From IMG/VR virus record IMGVR_UViG_3300047300_000804, positions 1 to 27,595 of that record: a DNA stretch of 27,595 bases; one strand, written 5' to 3'. A model generated the notes under the pieces. That model had not been told where the DNA came from and searched no databases. It was given only the letters and a program-made list of their open reading frames with translations. Shown one piece after another: positions 13,300-20,427 of the stretch (positions are counted from its first letter, which is position 1; each line of letters begins with the position of its first letter). The translations under genes were made by a program, and so were the position numbers. This DNA is from a virus.

Positions 13300-13420
13300 A
13301 TTTAAATACAAATTTCGTGGCTACGTTAAACGCCAAAAAGATGAAGCAATGTATAAAGGCTTTATTGCTGGAATGCAGTATGGCAAATACTTAGCCGAAA
13401 AGGAAGCAAAGACAAAATGA
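13289..13420 (+). CDS. 43-residue Lys/Tyr-rich small protein
   Basis: A short frame from ATG 13289 to TGA 13418-13420. The product (MITKFKYKFRGYVKRQKDEA, then MYKGFIAGMQYGKYLAEKEA) is highly basic and probably one or two helices. It overlaps the upstream gene by 11 bases and the pnk start by four (ATGA), which supports translation. It fills a 117-base gap. It may bind RNA or DNA, judged only by charge. Confidence 0.65.
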   Translation: MITKFKYKFRGYVKRQKDEAMYKGFIAGMQYGKYLAEKEAKTK

Positions 13421-14328
13421 AAAAGGTACTCCTGCCTCGAGGAATCCCTGGTTCTGGTAAGAGTACTTGGGTTAAAGAGCAGCTGGCTATGCATCCTGCG
13501 GGTACCGCAGTACGTCTCAACAATGACGACTTGTCGGTTATGCTCTATGGACAGCTTTGGGGCGCTATGTTTAATAACGCTTCTAAGGAGCTGTTGCACC
13601 ACTTGCGTCTTGCGATGTTAGAGACTTTCCTCAGGCAGGAGTACATCACACACATCTACGTGGACAATACCAACCTTGCAACTAACACTGTCAAGGCATT
13701 GCAGGATGTTGCTTTATTGCATGGGGCCGAGTTTGTCGTTGTAGATGACTTCTTGGACGTCCCTATTGAAGTTTGCATTGAGCGAGACTCTAAGCGTGAC
13801 CGCGTTGTTGGTGCTGATGTTATCCGTAAAATGGCTAAGCCAGTAGCTGGACTGAAGCCTTGGACTATTCCAGAGATTCCAATTATTGAGAAGTACGACA
13901 ATGATCAGGATTTGCCAGAGGTAATTATTTGCGACATCGATGGGACGTTGGCTCTTATGGATGGCCGAACTCCTTACGACTACTCTTTGGTTCACACCGA
14001 CAAGCCATATGAGGCCGTAGTAGATTTGGTCTACGATATGTGGAGCCTGGATGTACCAGTAATCTTTATGAGCGGACGTAGTGATGATAGCCGTGAGCAG
14101 ACTCTAGCTTGGCTGAATACTCATGTTCTTGCTGGTGACCTTGACTTGTATATGCGAAAGACTGGCGACTACCGTCCTGATTGGATTGTTAAGTATGAGC
14201 TATTCCAAGAGCACGTTGCTGGTAAGTATCGTGTGAAGTTTGTGTTAGATGACCGTAACCAGGTTGTAGAGCTTTGGCGTAACAAGCTTGGGCTTCCTAC
14301 ATTTCAAGTTGCTAATGGTGATTTCTAG
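13417..14328 (+). CDS. pseT: T4 Pnk-like polynucleotide 5'-kinase / 3'-phosphatase
   Basis: Heals broken RNA or DNA ends: it phosphorylates 5'-OH ends and removes 3' or 2',3'-cyclic phosphates. The 303 residues match the T4 enzyme (301). The N-terminal kinase has a P-loop GIPGSGKST (9-17) and NNDDL (35-39). The C-terminal HAD phosphatase has ICDIDGTLAL (171-180, nucleophile D173, acid D175), FMSGRSDD and a late FVLDDRNQVVELW. With the RNA ligase encoded 0.8 kb downstream it makes a complete heal-and-seal pathway, known in T4 to reverse anticodon-nuclease (PrrC) damage. ATGA overlap with the previous gene. Nearly all Arg codons are CGN (15 of 16). Confidence 0.94.
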   Translation: MKKVLLPRGIPGSGKSTWVKEQLAMHPAGTAVRLNNDDLSVMLYGQLWGAMFNNASKELLHHLRLAMLETFLRQEYITHIYVDNTNLATNTVKALQDVALLHGAEFVVVDDFLDVPIEVCIERDSKRDRVVGADVIRKMAKPVAGLKPWTIPEIPIIEKYDNDQDLPEVIICDIDGTLALMDGRTPYDYSLVHTDKPYEAVVDLVYDMWSLDVPVIFMSGRSDDSREQTLAWLNTHVLAGDLDLYMRKTGDYRPDWIVKYELFQEHVAGKYRVKFVLDDRNQVVELWRNKLGLPTFQVANGDF

Positions 14329-14528
14329 TGGTAATTAAAAATTTTTGCACCATGTTAATTACTGACACTAGTAAGTCAGGAAATACTGCATGTTGCCTGG
14401 CTCAAGCAACCGTAGTAATCAAGTTGGAAGATAGCACTACCTACATCCACTGCGATAAGCATGCAACCTATCGAAAGATTTGGATAGGTAAAGAGAAGCT
14501 AGAAAAGGCAGTAATCACTTATGTCTAA
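14328..14528 (+). CDS. Small Cys/His-containing protein
   Basis: A 66-residue protein starting at GTG, which overlaps the pnk TAG (TAGTG). It contains NFCTMLITD, NTACCLAQATV and YIHCDKHATYRKIW. The cysteines and the CDKH cluster could form a single zinc site of a zinc-ribbon type seen in short phage proteins. It lies between pnk and the RNA ligase, and an accessory role in RNA repair is only suggested by position. Confidence 0.62.
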   Translation: MVIKNFCTMLITDTSKSGNTACCLAQATVVIKLEDSTTYIHCDKHATYRKIWIGKEKLEKAVITYV

Positions 14529-14733
14529 GAAAAATTATGGTCCAGACTGTGAGCGTACTGCTCACACAAAGTGGGAAACCTTTCGCTGCGAACTATCTAT
14601 GTATTGGTTTGAATATCGTAGCGGATTTAAGTTACGTTTGATTTTTAATGAGATCTATGGTAGATTGACTAAATACTACTTTGGTGGAACTACGCATAGG
14701 CGTCTGTTTGAATTCGATAAGGATAAAAAATAA
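14521..14733 (+). CDS. Small basic aromatic protein, unknown
   Basis: A 70-residue protein (MSKKNYGPDCERTAHTKWET, then CELSMYWFEYRSGFKLRLIF and a basic-acidic tail FEFDKDKK). It overlaps the upstream gene by eight bases, and its TAA is directly followed by the next ATG. No family, signal peptide or membrane helix is recognised. It lies in the pnk to ligase interval. Confidence 0.6.
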   Translation: MSKKNYGPDCERTAHTKWETFRCELSMYWFEYRSGFKLRLIFNEIYGRLTKYYFGGTTHRRLFEFDKDKK

Positions 14734-15099
14734 ATGAGTGAAGCATGGGATACTGACTCTTTATATGAGCTATGTCTATTCATGAGTGAATATGAGCTCT
14801 ATGAATCTCCGCTTAGCTTTGGAGTGACTGCTAAGAAGACTCCAGATCTTTCATGGAACTGCTCTGACTTCTTTTTCTGGGCATGTGCTGATGCCGAGAG
14901 TGTTTTGCCGTCTGATATCCCAGAACTTAGAAAAGCTGCTGAAGATCTAAAGGCTGCTGATGAGTATGGTGAAGTTTATGCCTTTGAACTTTGGGTTAGC
15001 CGTAAACGTGGTAGAACTCCTATGGGACCGTGGTTAGATAAAGAATGTTTTGATAATGCTCCTCTTCGTCTATTATTTGAAGAAGCGGGTAAAAAGTAA
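14734..15099 (+). CDS. Acidic protein of unknown function
   Basis: A 121-residue acidic protein. It begins MSEAWDTDSLYELCLFMSEY, contains SWNCSDFFFWACADAESVLP, and continues ELRKAAEDLKAADEYGEVYA, FELWVSRKRGRTPMG. I recall similar FFWACADAE-type proteins in actinophages without a known role. ATG follows the previous TAA, and its own TAA overlaps the RNA-ligase ATG (TAATG), so the two are translationally coupled. Confidence 0.68.
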   Translation: MSEAWDTDSLYELCLFMSEYELYESPLSFGVTAKKTPDLSWNCSDFFFWACADAESVLPSDIPELRKAAEDLKAADEYGEVYAFELWVSRKRGRTPMGPWLDKECFDNAPLRLLFEEAGKK

Positions 15100-16193
15100 T
15101 GCACTTATTCAATGCTATTGATCGTGCAACATATAAGAAGGCTGTAGAAGCTGGGTATATCAAAACTCAGTCGCACCCCGATATTGCTGGCTACACTATC
15201 CACAACTACACTGATGCCTGCACCTGGGACCAGGCTTGGGATGAGGCTACGCTTAATTGTCGTGGACTTATTACTAATGACGACGGTGAAATCATTGCCC
15301 GAGGTATGCCTAAGTTTTTTAACTCTGACCAAGAGCAAGCTCCTAAGTTTTCTCTAGATGATGAAGTTATCGTTTCCGATAAGGCTGATGGCTCTCTAGG
15401 CATTCTCTACTACACTCCTGATTTTTTGGAAGCTATTGCTACTCGTGGTTCTTTCACTTCTGATCAAGCGGTATGGGCTACTGAGTGGTGGCGAAAGAAC
15501 CGTCCTGATATTGCTCTTGAGGCTGATAAGACCTACCTGTGGGAGATTATTTATCCTGAAAACCGTATCGTAGTTGACTACAACGGTAAAGAAGGATTGG
15601 TATTCCTAGGAACTGTAGACAACGAGACTGGTCTGTTTGAGCCTGGATGGGTTACTGGAGTTGACTGCGCTAATCGCTACAGCTATGAAACTTGGGCTGA
15701 GGTACTTGAGTCTCCTGACCGCCCTAATGCTGAAGGTTTTGTTATAACTCGTGTGTCTGATGGTGCGATGGTTAAGATCAAGTACGAAGACTATAAGCGT
15801 CTGCATAAGTATATGACTCGAGTTACTGAGCGTCATGTATGGGAAGTTCTTGCAGCTGAGCGTTCTTTGGATGAAGAGTTTGCTGGGGCACCAGACGAGT
15901 TCCACGTTTGGATTCGTCAGGTGGCCGATGATTTATGGGCTCAGTTTGAGAAGCGTCACCTTCAGATTATTCTTGACTACCGAGCTATTCGCTTCGGTGA
16001 GGGTGAGGATTCGTTCGAAGTAGAAGACGCCCGTGAGGCCAAGAAGAATTTTGCGCTCGCGGTAAAAGACGAGAAGGATAAGGCATACTACTTTGCTTGC
16101 TTTGGTGACGGCAGTATTGCCCCTGCTGTATGGAAAGAACTAAAGCCTACTGGCGGAAAAACGTTCCGTGTGGTAAGCTCTGACTCTGATTAG
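15099..16193 (+). CDS. rnlA: T4 RnlA-like RNA ligase
   Basis: Seals 3'-OH and 5'-phosphate RNA ends through a lysyl-AMP intermediate; the pnk product supplies those ends. The 364-residue protein (T4 RnlA is 374) shows the nucleotidyltransferase motifs: motif I SDKADGSLG with Lys95, an upstream NCRGLI (53-58), LWEIIYPENRIVVDY (motif III/IIIa region), AEGFVIT (motif IV) and VKIKYEDYKRLH (motif V). The C-terminal 120 residues are helical, as in the Rnl1 tRNA-specificity domain. All 20 Arg codons that I counted are CGN. Likely substrates are host or phage tRNAs cut in the anticodon loop, which makes sense beside nine phage tRNAs. Confidence 0.93.
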   Translation: MHLFNAIDRATYKKAVEAGYIKTQSHPDIAGYTIHNYTDACTWDQAWDEATLNCRGLITNDDGEIIARGMPKFFNSDQEQAPKFSLDDEVIVSDKADGSLGILYYTPDFLEAIATRGSFTSDQAVWATEWWRKNRPDIALEADKTYLWEIIYPENRIVVDYNGKEGLVFLGTVDNETGLFEPGWVTGVDCANRYSYETWAEVLESPDRPNAEGFVITRVSDGAMVKIKYEDYKRLHKYMTRVTERHVWEVLAAERSLDEEFAGAPDEFHVWIRQVADDLWAQFEKRHLQIILDYRAIRFGEGEDSFEVEDAREAKKNFALAVKDEKDKAYYFACFGDGSIAPAVWKELKPTGGKTFRVVSSDSD

Positions 16194-16201
16194 GAGATTT
16201 A

Positions 16202-16483
16202 ATGAAAAAGCATAAGACATACAAATCCCTCACTTTAGATGAGTACGATGAGCTTACCTTATCTCAGCAGTCAGTCGGAGCTGCCAATGAGCGTGGCAAG
16301 ATAGTGTCTGAGTTAGAGCGATGCGCCGCGCAGATGGCTGAGTTCGCTGAGTGTATGGAGTCCACTAAGGATAGAAATGCGTATGCTAGATATGCCTTTG
16401 GGCTTCAAATGGCAGTGCGTCTAATCAATGAACTACCTGCCTATGAGGATAACGTCGGTTGCCGTGAGTGTGGTGTAATATAG
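16202..16483 (+). CDS. Small helical protein with C-terminal CxxC
   Basis: A 93-residue protein, unknown. It has a basic start (MKKHKTYKSLTLDEYDELTL), long helices (KIVSELERCAAQMAEFAECM, then YARYAFGLQMAVRLINEL) and ends NVGCRECGVI. The terminal CxxC and C59/C66 might bind a metal. A good ribosome-binding site, TAGGAG, overlaps the RNA-ligase stop codon eight bases from the ATG. Probably in the same transcript as the ligase. Confidence 0.68.
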   Translation: MKKHKTYKSLTLDEYDELTLSQQSVGAANERGKIVSELERCAAQMAEFAECMESTKDRNAYARYAFGLQMAVRLINELPAYEDNVGCRECGVI

Positions 16484-16484
16484 C

Positions 16485-16616
16485 GTGGAGCGATTTCAAA
16501 TCTGGCTGTGTACTCAGTACAACTTACCTAACAGTTGGGCATTTCGATATAAGGTAACATGTTGGTTTTTCTTTAAGTTACATGAGAAGATTTGTTTAGA
16601 TAATAGAGAGGACTGA
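16485..16616 (+). CDS. Possible 43-residue aromatic small protein
   Basis: A frame from GTG 16485 to TGA 16614-16616: MERFQIWLCTQYNLPNSWAF, then RYKVTCWFFFKLHEKIC, ending DNRED. It is rich in Trp, Phe and Cys and could be membrane-associated through WAFRYKVTCWFFF. It begins one base after the preceding TAG and ends two bases before the next GTG, which is the local packing pattern. There is no clear ribosome-binding site and the initiation codon is GTG, so confidence is moderate. Confidence 0.45.
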   Translation: MERFQIWLCTQYNLPNSWAFRYKVTCWFFFKLHEKICLDNRED

Positions 16617-16618
16617 TC

Positions 16619-17023
16619 GTGAATGATCTAGAGAAGCTACAAGAGATTAGCCGTCTACTAGACGAGGCATATAAGCACTACTTTTCCTACGAGGGTCATT
16701 GTAAAAGCAGCGAGGGTTATATCCACGTCGAGTATGGAACCTACTGGGACCGTCAAGAGAGCCCGTCTTCGATACCAATTAAGTCTGTACATATCTACTC
16801 TTATGTATTTTGTAGTCAGGGGCGCTCGCAGGATTTTGACTCTATAGATGAGGCACTAGAGACTGTTCGTGAGTGGCATGCTAATGAGATGGCATATGAC
16901 CCGAACGCGCCAGAGGAAGTTGCAGCACGAGCTGAAATGGATGCTTTCGCTGTCTCTTGGGTGGAGCAAATGATGAGTGACGGTAAACTCACTATTGTTG
17001 ATGTATTAGATGAGGAGGCTTAG
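16619..17023 (+). CDS. Acidic protein, unknown
   Basis: A 134-residue acidic protein beginning with GTG 16619, preceded by GAGAGGA (16605-16612). Segments: MNDLEKLQEISRLLDEAYKH, YIHVEYGTYWDRQE, VHIYSYVFCSQGRSQDFDSI and a long acidic helix to the end. The GTYWD...VHIYSYVF strands suggest a small alpha/beta fold. No family is recognised. The following gene starts within five bases of its TAG. Confidence 0.66.
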   Translation: MNDLEKLQEISRLLDEAYKHYFSYEGHCKSSEGYIHVEYGTYWDRQESPSSIPIKSVHIYSYVFCSQGRSQDFDSIDEALETVREWHANEMAYDPNAPEEVAARAEMDAFAVSWVEQMMSDGKLTIVDVLDEEA

Positions 17024-17025
17024 TG

Positions 17026-17427
17026 ATGAGCGATTGGGACATCACTCCTGAAGAGTACCAGCAAGAGTGGGATAGCTGGCAAGAAGAGTATAAGATAACG
17101 GACAGCTTCATCGAATTTTCTGATGAAAATTGGGAAAAGGTCCAGGCTATGGATCCGCATTATGTTTGGACTAATCACTCTACCTGCGAGGATGAGAAGG
17201 TCACCGCTGGTGCAAAACTGTTCAAGAGTAGCTGCTGCTGGGATACCTTTGGTTGGTATATAGCGGAAATCCCTTGGGTCGGAGATCCAGAGACATTCTA
17301 TGAGAGTATAGATGCCAGTGCGTATCTGCCTTGCACTACCTGCAATGCTGACGGTGAGGATGAGAATATTGATGAGGAATGTCAAGAATGTAAAGGTGAA
17401 GGGTTTGTCCACCACTACTTCGACTAG
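17026..17427 (+). CDS. Acidic protein with DnaJ-like zinc finger
   Basis: A 133-residue acidic protein. The C-terminus has CTTCNADGEDENIDEECQEC, followed by KGEG: two CxxC pairs with a CxGxG-like end as in half of a DnaJ zinc finger. The N-terminus (MSDWDITPEEYQQEWDSWQE) is Trp-rich. A further CCW pair and a HST-C segment (about residues 50-72) may bind another metal. I chose ATG 17026 because GAGGAGG (17012-17018) lies seven bases away; the adjacent GTG 17023 would leave only four. No function is known; the finger suggests protein or nucleic-acid binding. Confidence 0.7.
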   Translation: MSDWDITPEEYQQEWDSWQEEYKITDSFIEFSDENWEKVQAMDPHYVWTNHSTCEDEKVTAGAKLFKSSCCWDTFGWYIAEIPWVGDPETFYESIDASAYLPCTTCNADGEDENIDEECQECKGEGFVHHYFD

Positions 17428-17515
17428 CCTAATCGGTAAGGCCGCGTGTTCTCACGTATTTTTATGTTCGTGTGATGTTAAACTTAATCCTGTAACTAAA
17501 GACAAGGAGAAATAA
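17405..17515 (+). CDS. Possible 36-residue Cys-containing small protein
   Basis: A frame that ends with TAA 17513-17515, sharing TAATG with the next ATG. The start is uncertain. TTG 17405 follows AAAGG (17392-17396) and gives MSTTTSTSLIGKAACSHVFL, CSCDVKLNPVTKDKEK with a 23-base overlap. GTG 17396 or ATG 17372 would extend it by 3 or 11 residues. The CSHxxLCSC cluster could bind metal. It fills the 87-base gap after 17427, whose only other notable sequence is the AAGGAG of the next gene. Confidence 0.42.
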   Translation: MSTTTSTSLIGKAACSHVFLCSCDVKLNPVTKDKEK

Positions 17516-17796
17516 TGAAGGTACTAGTAAATCGATGCCCTCATGGTTTTACACTATCTGAGGCTCAGAAGGAACTTTTCCCTGAGCTAAAGGAAAACCC
17601 TAACATGCAGGTCTCTGATGTTAGCCGCAATGATCCTCGACTAATTGCTTCATTTGAAGCTGGAGATAATCGTGGTGATGGTGGGTCTACACTAACTCTA
17701 GTAGAGATCCCAGACGGTGCTCATTTTGTGATTGTCCCTCGTGGCGGTCACGAAGAAGTAGTGTATAGCGTAAACGGTCCGCTACAGCGAGCCTAA
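17515..17796 (+). CDS. Small protein, unknown
   Basis: A 93-residue protein: MKVLVNRCPHGFTLSEAQKE, then acidic NPNMQVSDVSRNDPRL, a GDNRGDGGSTLTLVEIPDG turn-strand stretch and a final FVIVPRGGHEEVVYSVNG. Two beta-alpha units are likely. A perfect AAGGAG (17503-17508) lies six bases before the ATG. No catalytic motif is recognised. It is followed by 15 bases carrying the ribosome-binding site of the next gene. Confidence 0.7.
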   Translation: MKVLVNRCPHGFTLSEAQKELFPELKENPNMQVSDVSRNDPRLIASFEAGDNRGDGGSTLTLVEIPDGAHFVIVPRGGHEEVVYSVNGPLQRA

Positions 17797-17811
17797 TTAG
17801 GAGGACCTATC

Positions 17812-18078
17812 ATGGGTGTTCAACAGATCAGAGATAATGCTTGGGTAGATGATTTTAACCAAGTTATTGTAAATGTGCATAGATCAGATCAGTGTAGGAA
17901 TCACTTCTGCACTATTCATAATCACTCTGAGCACCACATGATAGGCTTTCCTCAGAAGTGGCGTCAAGATCGTCACTTTATGGAGCGAGTGTGCCCTCAT
18001 GGTATTGGGCACCCAGATCCAGATGAGATTATCCAAAATACAATTCATGCATGTGATGGGTGTTGTTCAGTTGAGTAA
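17812..18078 (+). CDS. His/Cys-rich phage protein, probable zinc binder
   Basis: An 88-residue protein of a type I recognise in actinophages: a late CPHGIGHPDPDE segment and a C-terminal HACDGCCSVE. Together with CRNHFCTIHNHSEHH these give many metal ligands, so one or two zinc sites are very likely. TAGGAGG (17798-17804) precedes the ATG by seven bases, a strong ribosome-binding site. Its end overlaps a TTG start of the next frame. The function is unknown. Confidence 0.75.
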   Translation: MGVQQIRDNAWVDDFNQVIVNVHRSDQCRNHFCTIHNHSEHHMIGFPQKWRQDRHFMERVCPHGIGHPDPDEIIQNTIHACDGCCSVE

Positions 18079-18283
18079 GAAGAATCCCTTTGAGCCTGGT
18101 ACTCCAGAGCACCAAATTTTTGAAGATGGTGTAGCTTATGAGAGAGCTAGACTTGTAAAGGTGCTCGATCGCTATCACGATATGTTCTGTGGTGGCCCGT
18201 TGGAGCAGCACCCAGATTGTGTTAAGACTATGGAGATCCGCTACCTCTACGACTTCATATCTGAGAGTAAAACTCTAAAGTAG
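18071..18283 (+). CDS. Small helical protein, unknown
   Basis: A protein of about 70 residues: MSKKNPFEPGTPEHQIFEDG, VAYERARLVKVLDRYHDMF, then CGGPLEQHPDCVKTMEIRYL. I place the start at TTG 18071, where TTGAGTAAG overlaps the upstream TAA; the same nine bases occur at the 12549 junction. An in-frame ATG at 18056 would add five residues, and neither has a strong ribosome-binding site. A Cys/His pair (C and H in CGGPLEQHPDC) might bind metal. No family is recognised. Confidence 0.62.
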   Translation: MSKKNPFEPGTPEHQIFEDGVAYERARLVKVLDRYHDMFCGGPLEQHPDCVKTMEIRYLYDFISESKTLK

Positions 18284-18284
18284 T

Positions 18285-19367
18285 ATGGGCTCAAACAGCT
18301 CTAATATAGAAGTTACTACTGATTCTGCTGGGTCTGTATCATTCAGCGGTAAGTTTAAAGATCAAATATTTAATCCTGGGATGACCAGGATGAGGTTCCC
18401 GAGGGGTTGGGATACTAATGATGTATCAAAAAATTGGGACTCATATAATTCATACTCTCTAAATAACTATGGATATAGGGGACCTGATTTTAGACGCGGG
18501 ATTGACATCCTAGCTGCTGGATGCTCTCTGACATACGGAGTTGGGGTGCCAGAGAATGGTACTTGGGCTAGCCATCTAGCTGCACTTGCTGACCGTAGTT
18601 ACTGTAACTTATCTGCACCTGGTGTCTCGATTGATTGGATTACCAATCAGATATATAGATTTATATACACCTTCGGTCCCCCAAAAAATCTGTTTGTAGT
18701 ATTTCCTGACCTGATTCGGGGTGAGGATGTCATAGATGATTGGTCTAGGGTATCTCCAGAGAGCTCTGGCTCTATGGATTTTAATCAACAAAGTTGGAAT
18801 CTTGAACAAACTGCTGCCTCAATTACTAGGCAGTTTATTCGATCGACAAAAGGGGATCTACCTAAATATATGCGTAGGCCGTATGAGGTCGAGTACACTA
18901 GTTCAGTTGCTAATGCCATCCGTGTATCAGTGCGTGAGATTAGGCAACTAGAGCTTTTCTGCAAGCATGCTGGTATAAACCTAGCTTGGTCTACCTGGTC
19001 TGACGATTTGGCAGTGCTAGTGCAAGACTTACCAGCAGAGTATGAGTTTGATAACTTTGTATTCTTAGAGGGCCTACATTCGTGGGAATCTCATATAACA
19101 GATTTGATGCCAACCACTGATGCTCCTGATGTCATTGTGGATAGAAAAATAGTACATAAGCCAGACTGGTCAAATTGTCAATGTAGCATCACCAAAATTG
19201 AAGACTCTTGTGTAGAATATAGCATGTGCCACTTCGATCTAGAGAAAAATTATGGGCTATCGTTCCATGCTGGAACTGATAGGTTTAGACCTGGCAACTC
19301 AACCGCACATATTGGAGTGCATAAGCATATCCATATAGCCGAAACATTTATAGATAGGGTTGTATAA
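18285..19367 (+). CDS. SGNH/GDSL-family hydrolase
   Basis: Probably an esterase or acyl-transferring enzyme acting on a glycan or lipid-like substrate. Block I is AAGCSLTYGVGVP (78-90), where the GDS of the family is GCS and Ser81 would be the nucleophile. Block II is NLSAPGVSIDWI with Gly113, followed by the strand LFVVFPDLIRGEDV. The C-terminal HIGVHKHIHIAETF offers His346 or His350 as the catalytic base; the block-V Asp is not clear. It is not preceded by a signal peptide. ATG follows the previous TAG by one base. Of 21 Arg codons, 14 are AGA/AGG, and ATA is frequent, unlike the surrounding genes, so it may have been acquired separately and joined to the modification genes. Substrate unknown. 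Confidence 0.75.
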   Translation: MGSNSSNIEVTTDSAGSVSFSGKFKDQIFNPGMTRMRFPRGWDTNDVSKNWDSYNSYSLNNYGYRGPDFRRGIDILAAGCSLTYGVGVPENGTWASHLAALADRSYCNLSAPGVSIDWITNQIYRFIYTFGPPKNLFVVFPDLIRGEDVIDDWSRVSPESSGSMDFNQQSWNLEQTAASITRQFIRSTKGDLPKYMRRPYEVEYTSSVANAIRVSVREIRQLELFCKHAGINLAWSTWSDDLAVLVQDLPAEYEFDNFVFLEGLHSWESHITDLMPTTDAPDVIVDRKIVHKPDWSNCQCSITKIEDSCVEYSMCHFDLEKNYGLSFHAGTDRFRPGNSTAHIGVHKHIHIAETFIDRVV

Positions 19368-19370
19368 CTT

Positions 19371-19604
19371 ATGGACTATGACGAACGATACAGTGAGAAA
19401 CTAGATATCGACATCCCAGACGAGGCCATTGAGCTAGTCACCCGTATCTTTATGAAAAATGGCGAACTTAAATACAGGGACTCACTGAGTGCCTTTATGA
19501 AAGAAATCCTTGATGAGGGAGATCCTGGCTCTGAACTATCGTGGCGAGACGGGGTAGAGTATATCTATAAGATTGTACGTGAAGTCGAGTTTGATAATGA
19601 GTAA
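19371..19604 (+). CDS. Small acidic protein, unknown
   Basis: A 77-residue acidic helical protein (MDYDERYSEKLDIDIPDEAI, ELVTRIFMKNGELKYRDSLS, and a tail VEYIYKIVREVEFDNE). It begins three bases after the SGNH hydrolase TAA and overlaps the next gene by eight bases. No motif points to a role. Confidence 0.62.
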   Translation: MDYDERYSEKLDIDIPDEAIELVTRIFMKNGELKYRDSLSAFMKEILDEGDPGSELSWRDGVEYIYKIVREVEFDNE

Positions 19605-19926
19605 CTCAGATCAGCCAATGTGGTTTGACCAGCCTAATGCGGATCAAGATAGATTTCGTGACGGATTTATAGACGGATTCACTAGAGCCCGTGAAATCTT
19701 TTGGCGAGATTTAATGAGACGAGCTGGTGAAGCTAGGCTAATGGCGGATAATGCCGAAAGTCAGTCAGTTAAAGATAGTATGTCTGCTATTGAAGTAGCC
19801 TATCGAAACGCAGCCGATATGGTATCTAGATCGCATACTCTATATCCTGGTGCCATTCGAAGTGACGCTGATCCAGAGGACCCACGGTTTACTGTAAATT
19901 ATGATGCTAATTTATTTAAGTACTAG
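19597..19926 (+). CDS. Helical protein, unknown
   Basis: A 110-residue protein with start ATG 19597, overlapping the upstream TAA by eight bases; an in-frame TTG eight codons earlier is not needed. Segments: MSNSDQPMWFDQPNADQDRF, RDGFIDGFTRAREIFWRDLM and RRAGEARLMADNAESQSVKD. Strongly helical with aspartates and aromatics in the first third. I recall similar FxDGFxxG-type short proteins in phages without a function. It is followed by a possible leaderless promoter. Confidence 0.65.
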   Translation: MSNSDQPMWFDQPNADQDRFRDGFIDGFTRAREIFWRDLMRRAGEARLMADNAESQSVKDSMSAIEVAYRNAADMVSRSHTLYPGAIRSDADPEDPRFTVNYDANLFKY

Positions 19927-19939
19927 TACAATTACTATA
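19927..19939 (+). promoter_or_regulatory. Probable leaderless promoter
   Basis: TACAAT (19927-19932) is followed by exactly six bases and then ATG 19939, so transcription would start on the A of the start codon. There is no Shine-Dalgarno in the 12-base gap. The -35 region is poor (atgcta). Confidence 0.45.
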
Positions 19940-20427
19940 TGAGCATCAGTGATAAAGATGAACACCTATATAGATTTGAATTTATAGATGAAGATGATCT
20001 AGCATCAATTCAATGGGTGTGGTTGAAAGAGCATGAAGTTGATTCGTATTGGGAGTCACTGCGTGGTCCAGTAGTCTGCAGACAGGCTACTCAGGATGAA
20101 GAAGAGCTATATGAAGAAGCCTATGCTGATGGCTATGGAGTAGCGGCATTCTTAGAGTTTGAATCTAAAAATGATGGAGTTACTTTTCGAGTAGAGTTAG
20201 ATCAGTTGGCGGGAGATACTGATTTTAACTACACTAAAATGTTCCAATGCGCCATCTGTCAAAAGCATAAAGATTTTGACGAAGATGTTGCTACTGCTGG
20301 AGGATTCTTTTTAACGGAATTGAAAAATGACATTCTATGGCATATATGTTACGATTGCGCGTCACTAGAGTCGGCAGTAGGTGAGATTGAGTTTGAGTTT
20401 ACAGAAGAGGGCGAAGCAGATAGCTAA
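19939..20427 (+). CDS. Acidic protein with CxxC pairs, unknown
   Basis: A 162-residue strongly acidic protein. The middle has FQCAICQKHKDFDE and, later, WHICYDCASLESAV, so two CxxC pairs separated by about 35 residues form a likely zinc site, with intervening strands GGFFLTELKNDILW. The N-terminus is EDLASI-type and acidic. It may be an early regulator or a host-protein-binding mimic, inferred from charge only. The start codon seems leaderless. Its last 35 bases overlap the next gene in another frame. Confidence 0.68.
   Translation: MSISDKDEHLYRFEFIDEDDLASIQWVWLKEHEVDSYWESLRGPVVCRQATQDEEELYEEAYADGYGVAAFLEFESKNDGVTFRVELDQLAGDTDFNYTKMFQCAICQKHKDFDEDVATAGGFFLTELKNDILWHICYDCASLESAVGEIEFEFTEEGEADS

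Noticed and set aside
17427-17515. A tRNA-like D arm (TAGCC...GGTAAGGCCG)
   Set aside because: There is no matching acceptor stem and no T arm with GTTCNANNC. The region is better read as a small reading frame with a ribosome-binding site.
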